This document shows, in pieces, positions 1 through 8,109 of a stretch of 64,000 bases of DNA; the first letter of the stretch is position 1, and each line of letters starts with the position of its first letter. Location: contig JAPWHL010000016.1 of assembly GCA_027214255.1 (NCBI GenBank), forward strand, positions 45,116-109,115, given 5' to 3'. Below the pieces are notes generated by a model that had not been told where the DNA came from, ran no database searches, and saw only the letters and a list, made by a program, of their open reading frames with translations. Origin of the DNA: Roseovarius aestuarii (GTDB taxonomy: Bacteria; Pseudomonadota; Alphaproteobacteria; Rhodobacterales; Rhodobacteraceae). The position numbers and the translations under genes are program-made.

Positions 1-1108
1 GATCGCTCACCTGCACTTCGGCACGTTGGCCCAATTCGGCCAGCAACAGTCCCAGACGCACACGGCGCGCGGCCAGTTTCTTGTGTTCGTCCGTGGTTTC
101 GATTTCGGGGTGATCGTGGCCCTCAACCTCGGGGTTGTCTTCGTGCCACAGCTGATGCGCGATCTGGCTTGCTTCGGCGTCCAGCATCGACGGAGGCAGA
201 TCGAAATCGACCATCTTGTCCAGCTCGTCCAGCAGGGCGCGCTTCATCACCGCGCGCGCGGCACCGGCATATTCGGCCTCAAGACGCTCACGCACCTGAC
301 CTTTCAACGCTTCCAGATCGTCCGAACCGAATTTCTTGGCCAGATCGTCGTTGATTTCCGCGTCTTTGGGTTCTTTTACGGCTTTGATCGTGCAGCTGAA
401 TACGGCCTCTTTGCCCGCCAGATGCTCGGCCTGATAGTCGTCGGGGAAATTGACGGTCACGTCTTTTTCCTCATCGGCTTTCACGCCGACCAACTGCTCT
501 TCGAAGCCGGGGATAAAGCTGTTGGAGCCCAGAACCAACGGATAGTCGTCCGCCGAGCCGCCTTCGAATGCTTCGCCGTCAATCTTGCCGACGAAATCCA
601 TCGTGATCTGGTCGCCGTCTTTGGCCTTGGAGCCTTTCTTGCGATCTGCAAAGTCCTGCGCAGAAGACGCCAGATTGGCCAGTGCCTCGTCCACGGCCGC
701 GTCATCAGCAGCGACTTTCAAACGCTCCAGCTTGATCGACTTCAGATCCAGCTCGGGGATAGGGGGCAATGCCTCGTAGGACATTTCGACTTCGACGTCG
801 TCGCCCTCTTTCCAGTTCTCATTGGTCATTTTGACCGCAGGTTCGCCCGCAGGGCGCACACCGGCGTCTTCAAAATGCTTGGACATCGCCTGATCGACGG
901 CCTCTTGCATGGCCTCACCCATCACGCGGGGGCCAAAGTTTTTCTTCATCAGCGCAAGCGGCACCTTGCCCTTGCGAAAGCCCTTCATTTCGACTTCGGG
1001 CTGCGCTTCTTTCAGCTTTTCCATGACTTTCGCGTCAAGCTCCTGAGCGGTCAGCAGCATTTTATAGGCGCGTTTCAGCCCTTCGTTCTGGGTCTCGGTG
1101 ACCTGCAT
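1..1108 (-). CDS. tig: Trigger factor (ribosome-associated chaperone), C-terminus cut by window edge
   Basis: This is the N-terminal 369 codons of trigger factor, which binds the ribosome exit tunnel and has peptidyl-prolyl isomerase activity. The start ATG is at 1106-1108 and the protein begins [15 protein letters not shown]. The ribosome-binding signature GFRKGKVP lies near residue 43. An FKBP-type isomerase domain follows at about residues 160-245, with motifs such as [14 protein letters not shown] and [10 protein letters not shown]. The reading frame is open to base 1, so the gene continues beyond the window. A long open frame on the opposite strand is only an antisense shadow. In many bacteria tig stands apart or near clpP; here the neighbour is the convergently placed end of the phn/BenE operon, 152 bases away. 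Confidence 0.95.
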   Translation of the reverse strand, partial: MQVTETQNEGLKRAYKMLLTAQELDAKVMEKLKEAQPEVEMKGFRKGKVPLALMKKNFGPRVMGEAMQEAVDQAMSKHFEDAGVRPAGEPAVKMTNENWKEGDDVEVEMSYEALPPIPELDLKSIKLERLKVAADDAAVDEALANLASSAQDFADRKKGSKAKDGDQITMDFVGKIDGEAFEGGSADDYPLVLGSNSFIPGFEEQLVGVKADEEKDVTVNFPDDYQAEHLAGKEAVFSCTIKAVKEPKDAEINDDLAKKFGSDDLEALKGQVRERLEAEYAGAARAVMKRALLDELDKMVDFDLPPSMLDAEASQIAHQLWHEDNPEVEGHDHPEIETTDEHKKLAARRVRLGLLLAELGQRAEVQVSD

Positions 1109-1260
1109 TGTTCGTCCTTATCCATTGCAATCGGGCCGCGGAGGCGTCCGCAGCGGTCAAAATCAGAGCCGTTCTATGGGGGGCGGAGTTTGGGCGCAAG
1201 CAGAGTCTTTGGGCACACAGCATCTGCGTGCCTGTCCCACGCATCGAAGACTGCGCAACC

Positions 1261-2397
1261 CTACCCGCGCAGGCGCTCCAGCCCGGCCAGTGTCAGGCCC
1301 GCCAATAACCCCCAGAACGGGGCGCCGACACCCAACAGTGAAAGGTTTGAGGCGGTCACGACAAATGTCACAGCCGCCGGAGCCCCCAGCCCCCCGACCG
1401 AGGCCGCGCTGAGCGAACCAATGAACGGGCCCAACAGGGCGAGCCCGGCGACCACCGCAATCAGGGCGGATGGGAAGCTGGCAAACAACAGCACCAATGG
1501 CATCGCGACCAGTGCGATCACACCATAGCCCAACGCATAGACCGGACCGCACAACCAACGTTTGGAGGCATCGGGATGCGCGTCCGGTCCGGTACAGATC
1601 GATGCGGTGATCGCCGCCAAATTTGTGCTATGCGCCCCCCACAGCGCGCTCATGGCGGACGCAAGCCCCGTCACCGTAAGGATCGAGCGCCCCGGCACCG
1701 GATAACCCGCTGCGCGCAGTACCGCAAATCCGGGCAGGTTCTGCGACGCCATCGTCACCAGATACAATGGCACGGCAATGCCCAGCGCCGCCCCGGCCTG
1801 AAACTGCGGCCAGATCACTTGCATAGGGGGCAGCCCCCCCTGCCACACCGGATGCGCCATTCCCAGCACCATCGCCAGTGGCACACCGGCTCCCAACACA
1901 GCCAACACCGCCCAGATCGGCGAGAAAACCCGCACCACGAAGAAGAGCACCAGCAAGGGCAGAACCAATGATTCGGCCCCCGGAATGGCCAGTGCCGCCT
2001 GAGCGACAAAGGAAAACAACACCCCTGCCAGCATGGCCGATGCGATTTCGGATGGAATGCGCGCCACAGCACGCTCGACCGCTGGGATCAGCCCGGTAGC
2101 CACCAACATGGCCCCGGCCAATAGAAACGCGCCCGCGGCCACCTCCATCGACGTGGTCGACACACCGGCCAGCAGGGCCGCGCCCGGCGTGGACCATGCG
2201 GTAACAATGGGCAGGCGCTGACGGATGCTAAGAAATCCGGTGGTGACCATCATCGACAGACACAGCACGGTAATCCAAGTCGCCTTCTGCCCCTCGCTGG
2301 CGCCCAGAGCATCGGCGGCGGCCAAGATCACTGCAACTGACCCGCCAAATCCGACCAGCACTGCAACCAGTGCCGAGATAATCACCGAAATACGCAT
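1261..2397 (-). CDS. BenE-family (benzoate/H+ symporter-like) inner-membrane permease
   Basis: This 378-residue, very hydrophobic protein has about ten to twelve membrane segments. Its motifs are those of the BenE family of putative benzoate/proton symporters, including TWITVLCLSMMVTTGFLSI, TAWSTPGAALL and PLYLVTMASQNLPGFAVLR. The start ATG follows AAGGA with good spacing and lies 9 bases after the stop of the second phnE gene on the same strand. It is therefore probably the last gene of the phn transporter operon. BenE proteins are assigned to aromatic acid uptake mainly by homology, and no aromatic catabolic gene lies beside it. Its substrate here is unknown. Confidence 0.85.
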   Translation of the reverse strand: MRISVIISALVAVLVGFGGSVAVILAAADALGASEGQKATWITVLCLSMMVTTGFLSIRQRLPIVTAWSTPGAALLAGVSTTSMEVAAGAFLLAGAMLVATGLIPAVERAVARIPSEIASAMLAGVLFSFVAQAALAIPGAESLVLPLLVLFFVVRVFSPIWAVLAVLGAGVPLAMVLGMAHPVWQGGLPPMQVIWPQFQAGAALGIAVPLYLVTMASQNLPGFAVLRAAGYPVPGRSILTVTGLASAMSALWGAHSTNLAAITASICTGPDAHPDASKRWLCGPVYALGYGVIALVAMPLVLLFASFPSALIAVVAGLALLGPFIGSLSAASVGGLGAPAAVTFVVTASNLSLLGVGAPFWGLLAGLTLAGLERLRG

Positions 2398-2406
2398 GAC
2401 CGGTCC

Positions 2407-3222
2407 TTAGATGATCGCGCCGCGCACTTTGGCCGACACCCATTCCGATATCACCACGGCGGCCAGAATGACCAACAGGATCAACGACACTTGCGGCCAT
2501 GCCAGAACGTTCAGTGACGACGACAGTTGCAAGCCGATGCCCCCTGCCCCGACCAGCCCCAGAACGGTTGATTCCCGAATATTGATATCCCAGCGGAAGA
2601 CCGCGATGCCGGCGAATGCGGGCATGATTTGGGGCACAATACCGTAGGCCATGACCTGCCAGCGCGAGGCACCTGTCGCGGTGATCGCCTCGACTTGGGT
2701 TTCGTCGATTTCCTCAATCGCCTCATAGAGCAGCTTGGCGCAGAACCCGATCGAACGGATAGCAATGGCAATGACGCCTGCGAACACGCCGGGGCCAATA
2801 ATTGCGATCAACAACAATGCCCAGATCAACGAGTTGATCGAGCGCGTCGCGACGATGATTAGCAATGCGATGGGGCGGATGAACAGCGCCGATGGCGTCG
2901 TGTTGCGCGCCGCCAGAAACGCGACCGGCACGGCGAGAAACAGCGCAATAATCGTACCCAGCGTAGCGATGTTCAGCGTATCCCAGATGGGCTTGCCCAG
3001 TTGGGTGATATACTCCCATTTGGGCGGCGTGGCCCGCGTCCAGATATCATTGGCGATACGCGGCGCGTCCCAGACAAAAAACCAAGTGGTGGCCTGTGAA
3101 ATCTGGTGCCAGCAATAGGCGAAGATCGCGACGCCAATCAGCCACATGATCCAATGCATCAGGCTTTCGCGGCCCGAACGGCGTTGCCAGATTTTCTGGC
3201 CGTTTCTGTCCTGTACTGGCAT
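2407..3222 (-). CDS. phnE: Phosphonate-type ABC transporter permease PhnE (second copy)
   Basis: This 271-residue membrane protein is a permease of the PhnE family. It has an N-terminal transmembrane anchor (IMWLIGVAIFAYCW) and a binding-protein-dependent transport domain at about residues 80-265. The EAA-loop region reads EEIDETQVEAITATGASRWQ, and a conserved [14 protein letters not shown] follows. Its ATG overlaps the stop of the preceding phnE (TAATG), so the two permeases are translationally coupled and probably form a heterodimer. The pair, with PhnC and PhnD, makes a complete importer for phosphonate, phosphite or a related phosphorus compound. No C-P lyase genes are in this window. Confidence 0.92.
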   Translation of the reverse strand: MPVQDRNGQKIWQRRSGRESLMHWIMWLIGVAIFAYCWHQISQATTWFFVWDAPRIANDIWTRATPPKWEYITQLGKPIWDTLNIATLGTIIALFLAVPVAFLAARNTTPSALFIRPIALLIIVATRSINSLIWALLLIAIIGPGVFAGVIAIAIRSIGFCAKLLYEAIEEIDETQVEAITATGASRWQVMAYGIVPQIMPAFAGIAVFRWDINIRESTVLGLVGAGGIGLQLSSSLNVLAWPQVSLILLVILAAVVISEWVSAKVRGAII

Positions 3223-4055
3223 TATTGCACCCTCGCCCGGATAATGCCGCTGAGATATTCCAGCGCCATGACGACCAAAATGATCAAGATCAGGATGGCC
3301 GCAGCGGTATCGTATTCATAGCGATCAAACGATGTGTTCAGCGTGGCCCCAATCCCGCCCGCACCGACCAGCCCCAAAATCGCGCTTTCACGGAAATTGA
3401 TATCGATCCGATAGATGGACAGGCCGATCAGGCGCGGCATGACCTGCGGTTGAACGCCATAATTGATCCATTGCGACCAACGTGCACCCGAGGCGCGGAT
3501 TGCCTCGGCCTGCACCCGGTCCATGCTTTCGATATCCTCGGCCAACAGTTTGGCCAAAAAGCCGATGGTCGCAAAGCTTAGCGTCAGGAAACCGGCCAAG
3601 GGGCCAAAGCCAAAGATCGCAACCAACAAAATGGCAACGATGATTTCCTGCAACGCGCGACTGACCGCGATAATACTGCGACAGATCAGATAGACGGGCA
3701 AAGGCGCAACATTGCGCGCTGCGCCCAGCGCGATGGGGATCGAAATGGCGATCCCCACAACCGAGGCGGCGACGGTCATGATTATGCTTTCTACCATACC
3801 CGCATAAATATCGCCGGACCGCGTGACAAAATCGGGATTGGTAAAGGCCAGCACAAATTGCTTGCCCCGCTCCAACCCTTCATAGACACGGGACCAGTTG
3901 ATCTCGATCGTCAAATAGGCCGCGACCAGATAGGCCGCGAACCCCAAAATCAGGGTCCAACGCAGCCAAGTGCGCTGTACGAACGCCGGCTTCCGCCAAG
4001 GCTTGCCCAGAAGGGCGGACAATTCTGTGGTGTCGGCTGTGTCAGGCGCGCTCAT
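3222..4055 (-). CDS. phnE: Phosphonate-type ABC transporter permease PhnE (first copy)
   Basis: This 277-residue permease is paralogous to the next gene. It has a transmembrane segment near residues 30-50, then the ABC transporter permease fold. The cytoplasmic EAA loop reads [20 protein letters not shown] and is followed by [14 protein letters not shown]. The ATG overlaps the end of phnC (GTATGAGC) and the TAA stop overlaps the ATG of the second phnE. It acts in the inner membrane with the second PhnE and the ATPase PhnC. The tandem phnE arrangement is common in Rhodobacterales phn operons. Confidence 0.92.
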   Translation of the reverse strand: MSAPDTADTTELSALLGKPWRKPAFVQRTWLRWTLILGFAAYLVAAYLTIEINWSRVYEGLERGKQFVLAFTNPDFVTRSGDIYAGMVESIIMTVAASVVGIAISIPIALGAARNVAPLPVYLICRSIIAVSRALQEIIVAILLVAIFGFGPLAGFLTLSFATIGFLAKLLAEDIESMDRVQAEAIRASGARWSQWINYGVQPQVMPRLIGLSIYRIDINFRESAILGLVGAGGIGATLNTSFDRYEYDTAAAILILIILVVMALEYLSGIIRARVQ

Positions 4056-4840
4056 ACGGCAGCCTCGTCTTCGTCATCTACTTTTTCGATGGTCGCTTCC
4101 CAATCTTCGGCGCCATAGATCGAGGTCAACACATCCGGCGTCAGGCCTTCGGGTGGGCCATCGAATTCGACCGCTCCCGAACGCAGGCCAATGACACGCT
4201 GCACAAACATCTGCGCCAGAGCAACGTCGTGGATGTTGATGATCGCCGCCAGCCCGCGTTCCTTACACAGTTCGCAAATCAGGCGCATGATCTGGCGAGA
4301 CGTTTTTGGATCCAGCGAGGCCGTAGGTTCATCCACCAGCAACAATGCCGGATCCTGAATCAAAGCGCGACAAATGCCCACCCGTTGGCGTTGCCCGCCC
4401 GACAGTTCATCCGCCCGCTTGTCCGCCATATGGGCCAGCCCCACCCGGTCCAGCAAACGATAGGCCTCGTCTACATCCGTTTGCGGGAAACGGCGCAAGA
4501 AACTGCGCCAGAACGGCACATAACCCAAACGCCCGGAAAGAACATTTTCCATCACGGTCAAACGTTCAACCAACGCGTATTCCTGAAAGATCATGCCCAT
4601 GCGGCGACGTTCGCGGCGCAGCGCGCCCGAAGACAGGCCGGTCAATTCAACATCACCCAGATGGACCGTACCCGAGGTCGGTTGAACCAGACGGTTGATG
4701 CACCGGATCAACGTGGATTTGCCTGCACCTGACGGGCCGATCAAGGCCAGAACCTGACCTTCCGGAATATCCAAAGTGACTGCTTTCAGGGCCTGATCCC
4801 CAGTTTTGTAGGTCTTTACCAGTTTTTCAAGCCGCAGCAT
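4052..4840 (-). CDS. phnC: Phosphonate-type ABC transporter ATP-binding protein PhnC
   Basis: This is the ATPase of the phn transporter. It has the Walker A motif GPSGAGKST, the signature [15 protein letters not shown], the Walker B motif [13 protein letters not shown] and a switch histidine in [11 protein letters not shown] start it at the ATG at 4838-4840 ([15 protein letters not shown], 262 residues), because CAGGGGC sits 7 bases upstream. An in-frame ATG five codons earlier is possible. The last bases overlap phnE. It energises import of the ligand delivered by PhnD, whose gene precedes it. Confidence 0.93.
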   Translation of the reverse strand: MLRLEKLVKTYKTGDQALKAVTLDIPEGQVLALIGPSGAGKSTLIRCINRLVQPTSGTVHLGDVELTGLSSGALRRERRRMGMIFQEYALVERLTVMENVLSGRLGYVPFWRSFLRRFPQTDVDEAYRLLDRVGLAHMADKRADELSGGQRQRVGICRALIQDPALLLVDEPTASLDPKTSRQIMRLICELCKERGLAAIINIHDVALAQMFVQRVIGLRSGAVEFDGPPEGLTPDVLTSIYGAEDWEATIEKVDDEDEAAV

Positions 4841-4870
4841 GCATGCCCCTGTCATTTGATGGTATTGGAA

Positions 4871-4894
4871 GGGGCGAACCCAAAGGCCCGCCCC
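4871..4894 (-). promoter_or_regulatory. Hairpin between phnD and phnC
   Basis: The short gap between phnD and phnC holds an inverted repeat with arms GGGGCG (4871-4876) and CGCCCC (4889-4894). No T-run follows on the minus strand. Such hairpins after binding-protein genes often stabilise the upstream message or partly terminate transcription, giving more binding protein than permease. That role is inferred here. Confidence 0.4.
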
Positions 4895-4918
4895 ATCATG
4901 TCATTTTGTAACGCCGCC

Positions 4919-5893
4919 TTATTCGCAGGCGTAGCTAACGTCGTTCGCCGCATCGATCTTGCGGATCACTTCCCAGTAGCCTTTGTAGTCGATCGGGATA
5001 AACTGACCTTCGCCGTTTTTCTCAAACTCGGCTTTCAGGCTGGATCCTTCCCATTCGAACGTCGCGAATGCGTTGCGGATTTTCTCCTGCAACTCGGGCT
5101 TCAGGTTATAGACAACGCCGTAACCTGTGGTTGGGAAAGTTTGTGATTTGTACAGCGACACGATCTGGTCACGGCTGACCACGTCACGCTCAAACATACG
5201 CCCCATGACCGAGTTGGCAATCGCCGCCGCGTCATAGTCCTTGTTGGCGACACCCAGCACGGAATTGTCATGCTTGCCTGAGAACACGGGTTCAAAATCC
5301 ACATCCGGCAACATGTTGTAGTCGGCCTTCAGAATTGCCGATGGTGCCTTGAACCCCGAGTTGGACGTGGGCGATGTAAAGGCCAGTTGACGGCCCTTGA
5401 TGTCTTCCATCTTTTCGATGCCCGAGCCGGGGTAGGTGATGATTTCCATCTCATAGCCAAACGATCCATCCGGCGACGCCATGATGGTGAACGGCGAGAA
5501 CCCGGCACAGTTTACGGCCAGTGGGTTGGACCCAGTGTTAAAGCCCGCGATATGCAAACGTCCCGAGCGCATCGCTTCGATCTGGGCCGCGTTGTTCTGA
5601 ACGGGGAAGAACACGACAGACTTGCCGGTTTCGGCCTCCAGATAGGTCAGAAAATCGGCCCACGCCTCTTTGTAAACCGCCGGATCTTCGACCGGGGTAT
5701 AGGCAAAAATCAACGTATCCGGATCAACCTGATCAGCCGGATCAGTGGGTGTATCGGCGATCAAATCGCCATCAACATCGCAAAACCGTTTATCCAGATC
5801 GCCACGCGGGCAATCCTCGGCCCATGCAGGGGCGGCAAAAGCCATAGCGCACGCCATCGCGGCGCCAGACAGCAAAGTCGTCGTAATCTTCAT
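4919..5893 (-). CDS. phnD: Phosphonate-type ABC transporter periplasmic binding protein PhnD
   Basis: This 324-residue precursor starts MKITTTLLSGAAM and has a clear Sec signal peptide ending near AAPAWA-EDC. The mature part is a PhnD-family binding protein: DTLIFAYTPVEDPAVYKEA, then AQIEAMRSGRLHIAGFNTG (the ligand-contacting region) and GRQLAFTSPTSNSGFKAPSA. The start is the ATG at 5891-5893, because GGGAGG lies 8 bases upstream; a TTG five codons earlier overlaps that ribosome site. It is the first gene of the phnD-phnC-phnE-phnE-BenE operon. A Cys-rich, Asp-rich mature N-terminus (CPRGDLDKRFCDVDGD) suggests a disulfide and perhaps a metal site, as seen in marine relatives. Confidence 0.92.
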   Translation of the reverse strand: MKITTTLLSGAAMACAMAFAAPAWAEDCPRGDLDKRFCDVDGDLIADTPTDPADQVDPDTLIFAYTPVEDPAVYKEAWADFLTYLEAETGKSVVFFPVQNNAAQIEAMRSGRLHIAGFNTGSNPLAVNCAGFSPFTIMASPDGSFGYEMEIITYPGSGIEKMEDIKGRQLAFTSPTSNSGFKAPSAILKADYNMLPDVDFEPVFSGKHDNSVLGVANKDYDAAAIANSVMGRMFERDVVSRDQIVSLYKSQTFPTTGYGVVYNLKPELQEKIRNAFATFEWEGSSLKAEFEKNGEGQFIPIDYKGYWEVIRKIDAANDVSYACE

Positions 5894-6254
5894 TGAATAT
5901 CCTCCCAATACGGGAAAGTTAACGATAAGTCAGCCAGTGCACAAAGGAAATCTATCCCAAGCGCATCTGACGCGGAGTGGGGTTGGACACATAAAGGATC
6001 AAAAGCGTCGCCCGGCAGCACGTCACGACCATTGCCGCCCCTGCCAGACCTCACAGCGGGTCCAGCGCAGAAGGTCAAATAAGAGCTGCCCGTATAACCA
6101 CGGCGCGCCCCTACGATAACATCCTGCATAAACCCTTGTTGCTCCGCTGCTTGCCTGCGCTTTCAACCTTCGCATTCACGTCGTTGTCCCGATCGGGACA
6201 GACGCCCCCATCCCCTTTAGCAGATCGTTCGTGACATGTTTGTGACGTGCGCCT
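5894..6254. promoter_or_regulatory. Divergent intergenic region phnD / small gene, with a perfect palindrome
   Basis: These 361 bases carry no convincing gene. A perfect 16-bp palindrome, TGTCCCGATCGGGACA, lies at 6185-6200. It is about 55 bases before the small gene at 6255 and 290 bases before phnD. Just downstream, GTGACATG and GTGACGTG (6231-6249) are repeated with an 11-base period, which faintly resembles a Pho box, but the match is poor and it lies far from phnD. The palindrome is a plausible operator; its regulator is unknown. Confidence 0.4.
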
Positions 6255-6443
6255 ATGAAAGACGCTATGAAAAAAATTCCCAAGAAAACCACCGACGATG
6301 CGCTGATTCAGGAATTTCTGGACAAAGGCGGCAAGGTCAGCGTGGGCAAGACCAAACCCTTGCCCAGCGAACTGGGGTTAAGCAACAACACCTGGAACAA
6401 CAAGCTGACCAAAGAAGAAAAGGCCGCGCGCAACAAACGATGA
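6255..6443 (+). CDS. Small lysine-rich conserved-looking protein of unknown function
   Basis: This 62-residue protein is very basic and has no membrane segment or signal peptide. It reads MKDAMKKIPKKTTDDALI at the start and ends KEEKAARNKR. The central part (FLDKGGKVSVGKTKPLPSEL) looks ordered rather than random, and its codons resemble those of neighbouring genes. No strong ribosome site precedes either ATG (6255 or 6267). I do not recognise a family with certainty; similar short basic proteins occur in Rhodobacterales. A nucleic-acid-binding role would be a guess. Confidence 0.5.
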   Translation: MKDAMKKIPKKTTDDALIQEFLDKGGKVSVGKTKPLPSELGLSNNTWNNKLTKEEKAARNKR

Positions 6444-6640
6444 TCGCGCGCCTCTTGGCTCTGCAAGTGCTATCGGCCGATTGAATTGCGGCCCTAGCTG
6501 CATGTGCATTTCGCGGTCTATTGCTGACCGGCGCGCCTTGGGCATCCACGGGCTTAGGGGTGGGCTCATGCGAATTGCCATCAAGAGAGTGTTTTACCCG
6601 CTGGCGTATCATGCGCCGATCCAGACAGGCACGTCTTTCG

Positions 6641-6670
6641 CAAAAAGAAACGGCCCCAGAACAGGGCCGC
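6641..6670 (-). terminator. Rho-independent terminator for the binding-protein gene
   Basis: On the minus strand the stem CGGCCC, loop, GGGCCG (6651-6669) is followed by a T-rich run (TTTCTTTTTG). It lies about 40 bases after the stop of the binding-protein gene that ends at 6710. Confidence 0.75.
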
Positions 6671-6709
6671 TCTACGTTTCAACAGAACTTCCGAATGCGG
6701 AAATCGAAA

Positions 6710-7879
6710 CTACATTTTGCAGTCTTGGGCGTAGAAATCCTGAACATCTTCGGCCAATGTCGCCTTGTTTGCCAGAACATACTGGCCGCTCTCGGCCTGC
6801 TCTACTTGCCCCAAGAACATGGACTGAACGGGGTGATTGTTGTTGTTGAACGCGAAGCTGCCCCGCACTGATTCAAACGGTGCAGTTTTCATCGCGTCGC
6901 GCACAGCTGCTTTATCATCAACGCCACCCGCAGCAGTAATCGACCCGTCAATCAAGCGCACTGAATCGTAAGCCATAGCGGCAAAATCCGATGGAATAGC
7001 TCCGAATTTGGCTGTGTAGGCTTCGACGAATTGCTTGTTGGCATCATTGTCCAAGTCGTAGGTCCATTGGGTAGAGGCATAGACGCCAAGCCCTGCGGCT
7101 TCGACAGCCTCCAACGCCGCACCGTTAAAGATACTAAACGCCGTGTAAAGCGGTGTGTTTGCCTTAGCACCCGATTGGTCGTATTGCTTTACGAACTGGA
7201 TGCCCAAACCACCGGGATAGAAAGCAAAGACCGCTTGGGGAGCCGTGCTTTTCATCGCTGTCAACTCGGCGGAAAAGTCAGTCTGTTCGAGCGACGTATA
7301 GACCTCTCCTAGAATTTCACCTTTGAAATTCCGCTTGAAGCCTTCCATCACATCACGTCCCGCCTGATAGTTGGGCGCAAGAATATAGACATTTTCAATG
7401 CCTTGATCATTCATATAGGTCGCGAGCGCTTCCGAAGGTTGATCATTCTGGAACGGCACTGCGAAGTAGTTGGGATTGCAGTCCTCACCCGCCAGCGGCG
7501 CCGGTGCCGGATTGGGAGAGATCAAAATCGTGTCCGTGCGGACCACAGGGCGATGCACCGCCATCATCACGTTTGAAAAGCTAGGCCCGATGACAAAATC
7601 GACCTTCTCGGATCGCACAAGTCGCTCGGCGGCCTGTTTGCCCAAGTCTGGTTTGCGTTGATCATCCTCAAAAACAAGCTCTGCATCCAGACCGCCCAAC
7701 TTGCCGTCAAGTTGCTCAAACGCCAGATCAATGCCGTTGCGCATCTCTTTGCCCAATACGGCACCGGGCCCAGACAGCGAGAGGATAAGCCCCACTTTTA
7801 CATCTTCTGCAATTGCGGCGCTAGCTACAAGACAGCTTGCAGCAACAGTCGATAGGACCATTTGTTTCGCTAGCTTCAT
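6710..7879 (-). CDS. LivK-type periplasmic binding protein of an amino-acid/amide ABC transporter
   Basis: This 389-residue precursor has a signal peptide (MKLAKQMVLSTVAASCLVASAAIA-ED cleaved after AIA). It then has the type I periplasmic fold of the branched-chain amino acid/amide binding family: VGLILSLSGPGAVLGKEM, FVIGPSFSNVMMAVHRPV and VYILAPNYQAGRDVMEGF. GGAG precedes the ATG. It probably feeds the livHMGF-type membrane components at 13485-16853, which have no binding protein of their own. It is transcribed with, or just after, the oxoprolinase-like gene upstream on the same strand. Members bind amino acids, amides, urea or aromatic acids, so the ligand cannot be read from sequence alone; it is likely to be the substrate of this catabolic cluster. 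Confidence 0.88.
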   Translation of the reverse strand: MKLAKQMVLSTVAASCLVASAAIAEDVKVGLILSLSGPGAVLGKEMRNGIDLAFEQLDGKLGGLDAELVFEDDQRKPDLGKQAAERLVRSEKVDFVIGPSFSNVMMAVHRPVVRTDTILISPNPAPAPLAGEDCNPNYFAVPFQNDQPSEALATYMNDQGIENVYILAPNYQAGRDVMEGFKRNFKGEILGEVYTSLEQTDFSAELTAMKSTAPQAVFAFYPGGLGIQFVKQYDQSGAKANTPLYTAFSIFNGAALEAVEAAGLGVYASTQWTYDLDNDANKQFVEAYTAKFGAIPSDFAAMAYDSVRLIDGSITAAGGVDDKAAVRDAMKTAPFESVRGSFAFNNNNHPVQSMFLGQVEQAESGQYVLANKATLAEDVQDFYAQDCKM

Positions 7880-7906
7880 TCGATTACTCCATGTTCGATT
7901 ATTTTT

Positions 7907-7919
7907 ATATTATTTGTAT
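7907..7919. promoter_or_regulatory. ATAC-N5-GTAT-like motif before the binding-protein gene
   Basis: ATATTATTTGTAT lies 28 bases before the start codon. It matches, with one mismatch, the inverted-repeat pattern ATAC-N5-GTAT found at 11846, 11945 and 21222 in the same cluster. It may be an operator for the cluster's GntR regulator. Confidence 0.3.
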
Positions 7920-8046
7920 ATTAATCGACAGAATTTCTGTTTCGTCAAGTCTGGCGACCAAAGAAATGCGCTATATGCACTGAATTTGGGCGTCGTCGTC
8001 GCCGGTTTTCCGTTTCAGGCAACGTGTTTCAGCCGCCCTGCCCCAC

Positions 8047-8070
8047 CCGCAGCACAAAGCTGTGCTGCGG
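8047..8070. promoter_or_regulatory. Strong hairpin between oxoprolinase-like and binding-protein genes
   Basis: CCGCAGCACA and TGTGCTGCGG form a perfect 10-bp stem with a 4-base loop. No T-run follows on the minus strand. It may stabilise or process the message between the 8110 gene and the binding-protein gene, or reduce read-through. Confidence 0.5.
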
Positions 8071-8109
8071 TAGAAAACAGACGTCAGTGGAAAGCAGATT
8101 GCGCTGCGA

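Noticed and set aside
26..1528. Long plus-strand frame of 500 codons at the left edge
   Set aside because: It is antisense to trigger factor and BenE, has a skewed composition and no family motif.
6231..6249. Possible Pho box (two GTGAC elements 11 bases apart)
   Set aside because: Poor match to the consensus and more than 330 bases from phnD.
6444..6709. Left attachment-site repeat of the tRNA-Leu end
   Set aside because: No copy of the tRNA 3' sequence was seen near the left side of the cluster.
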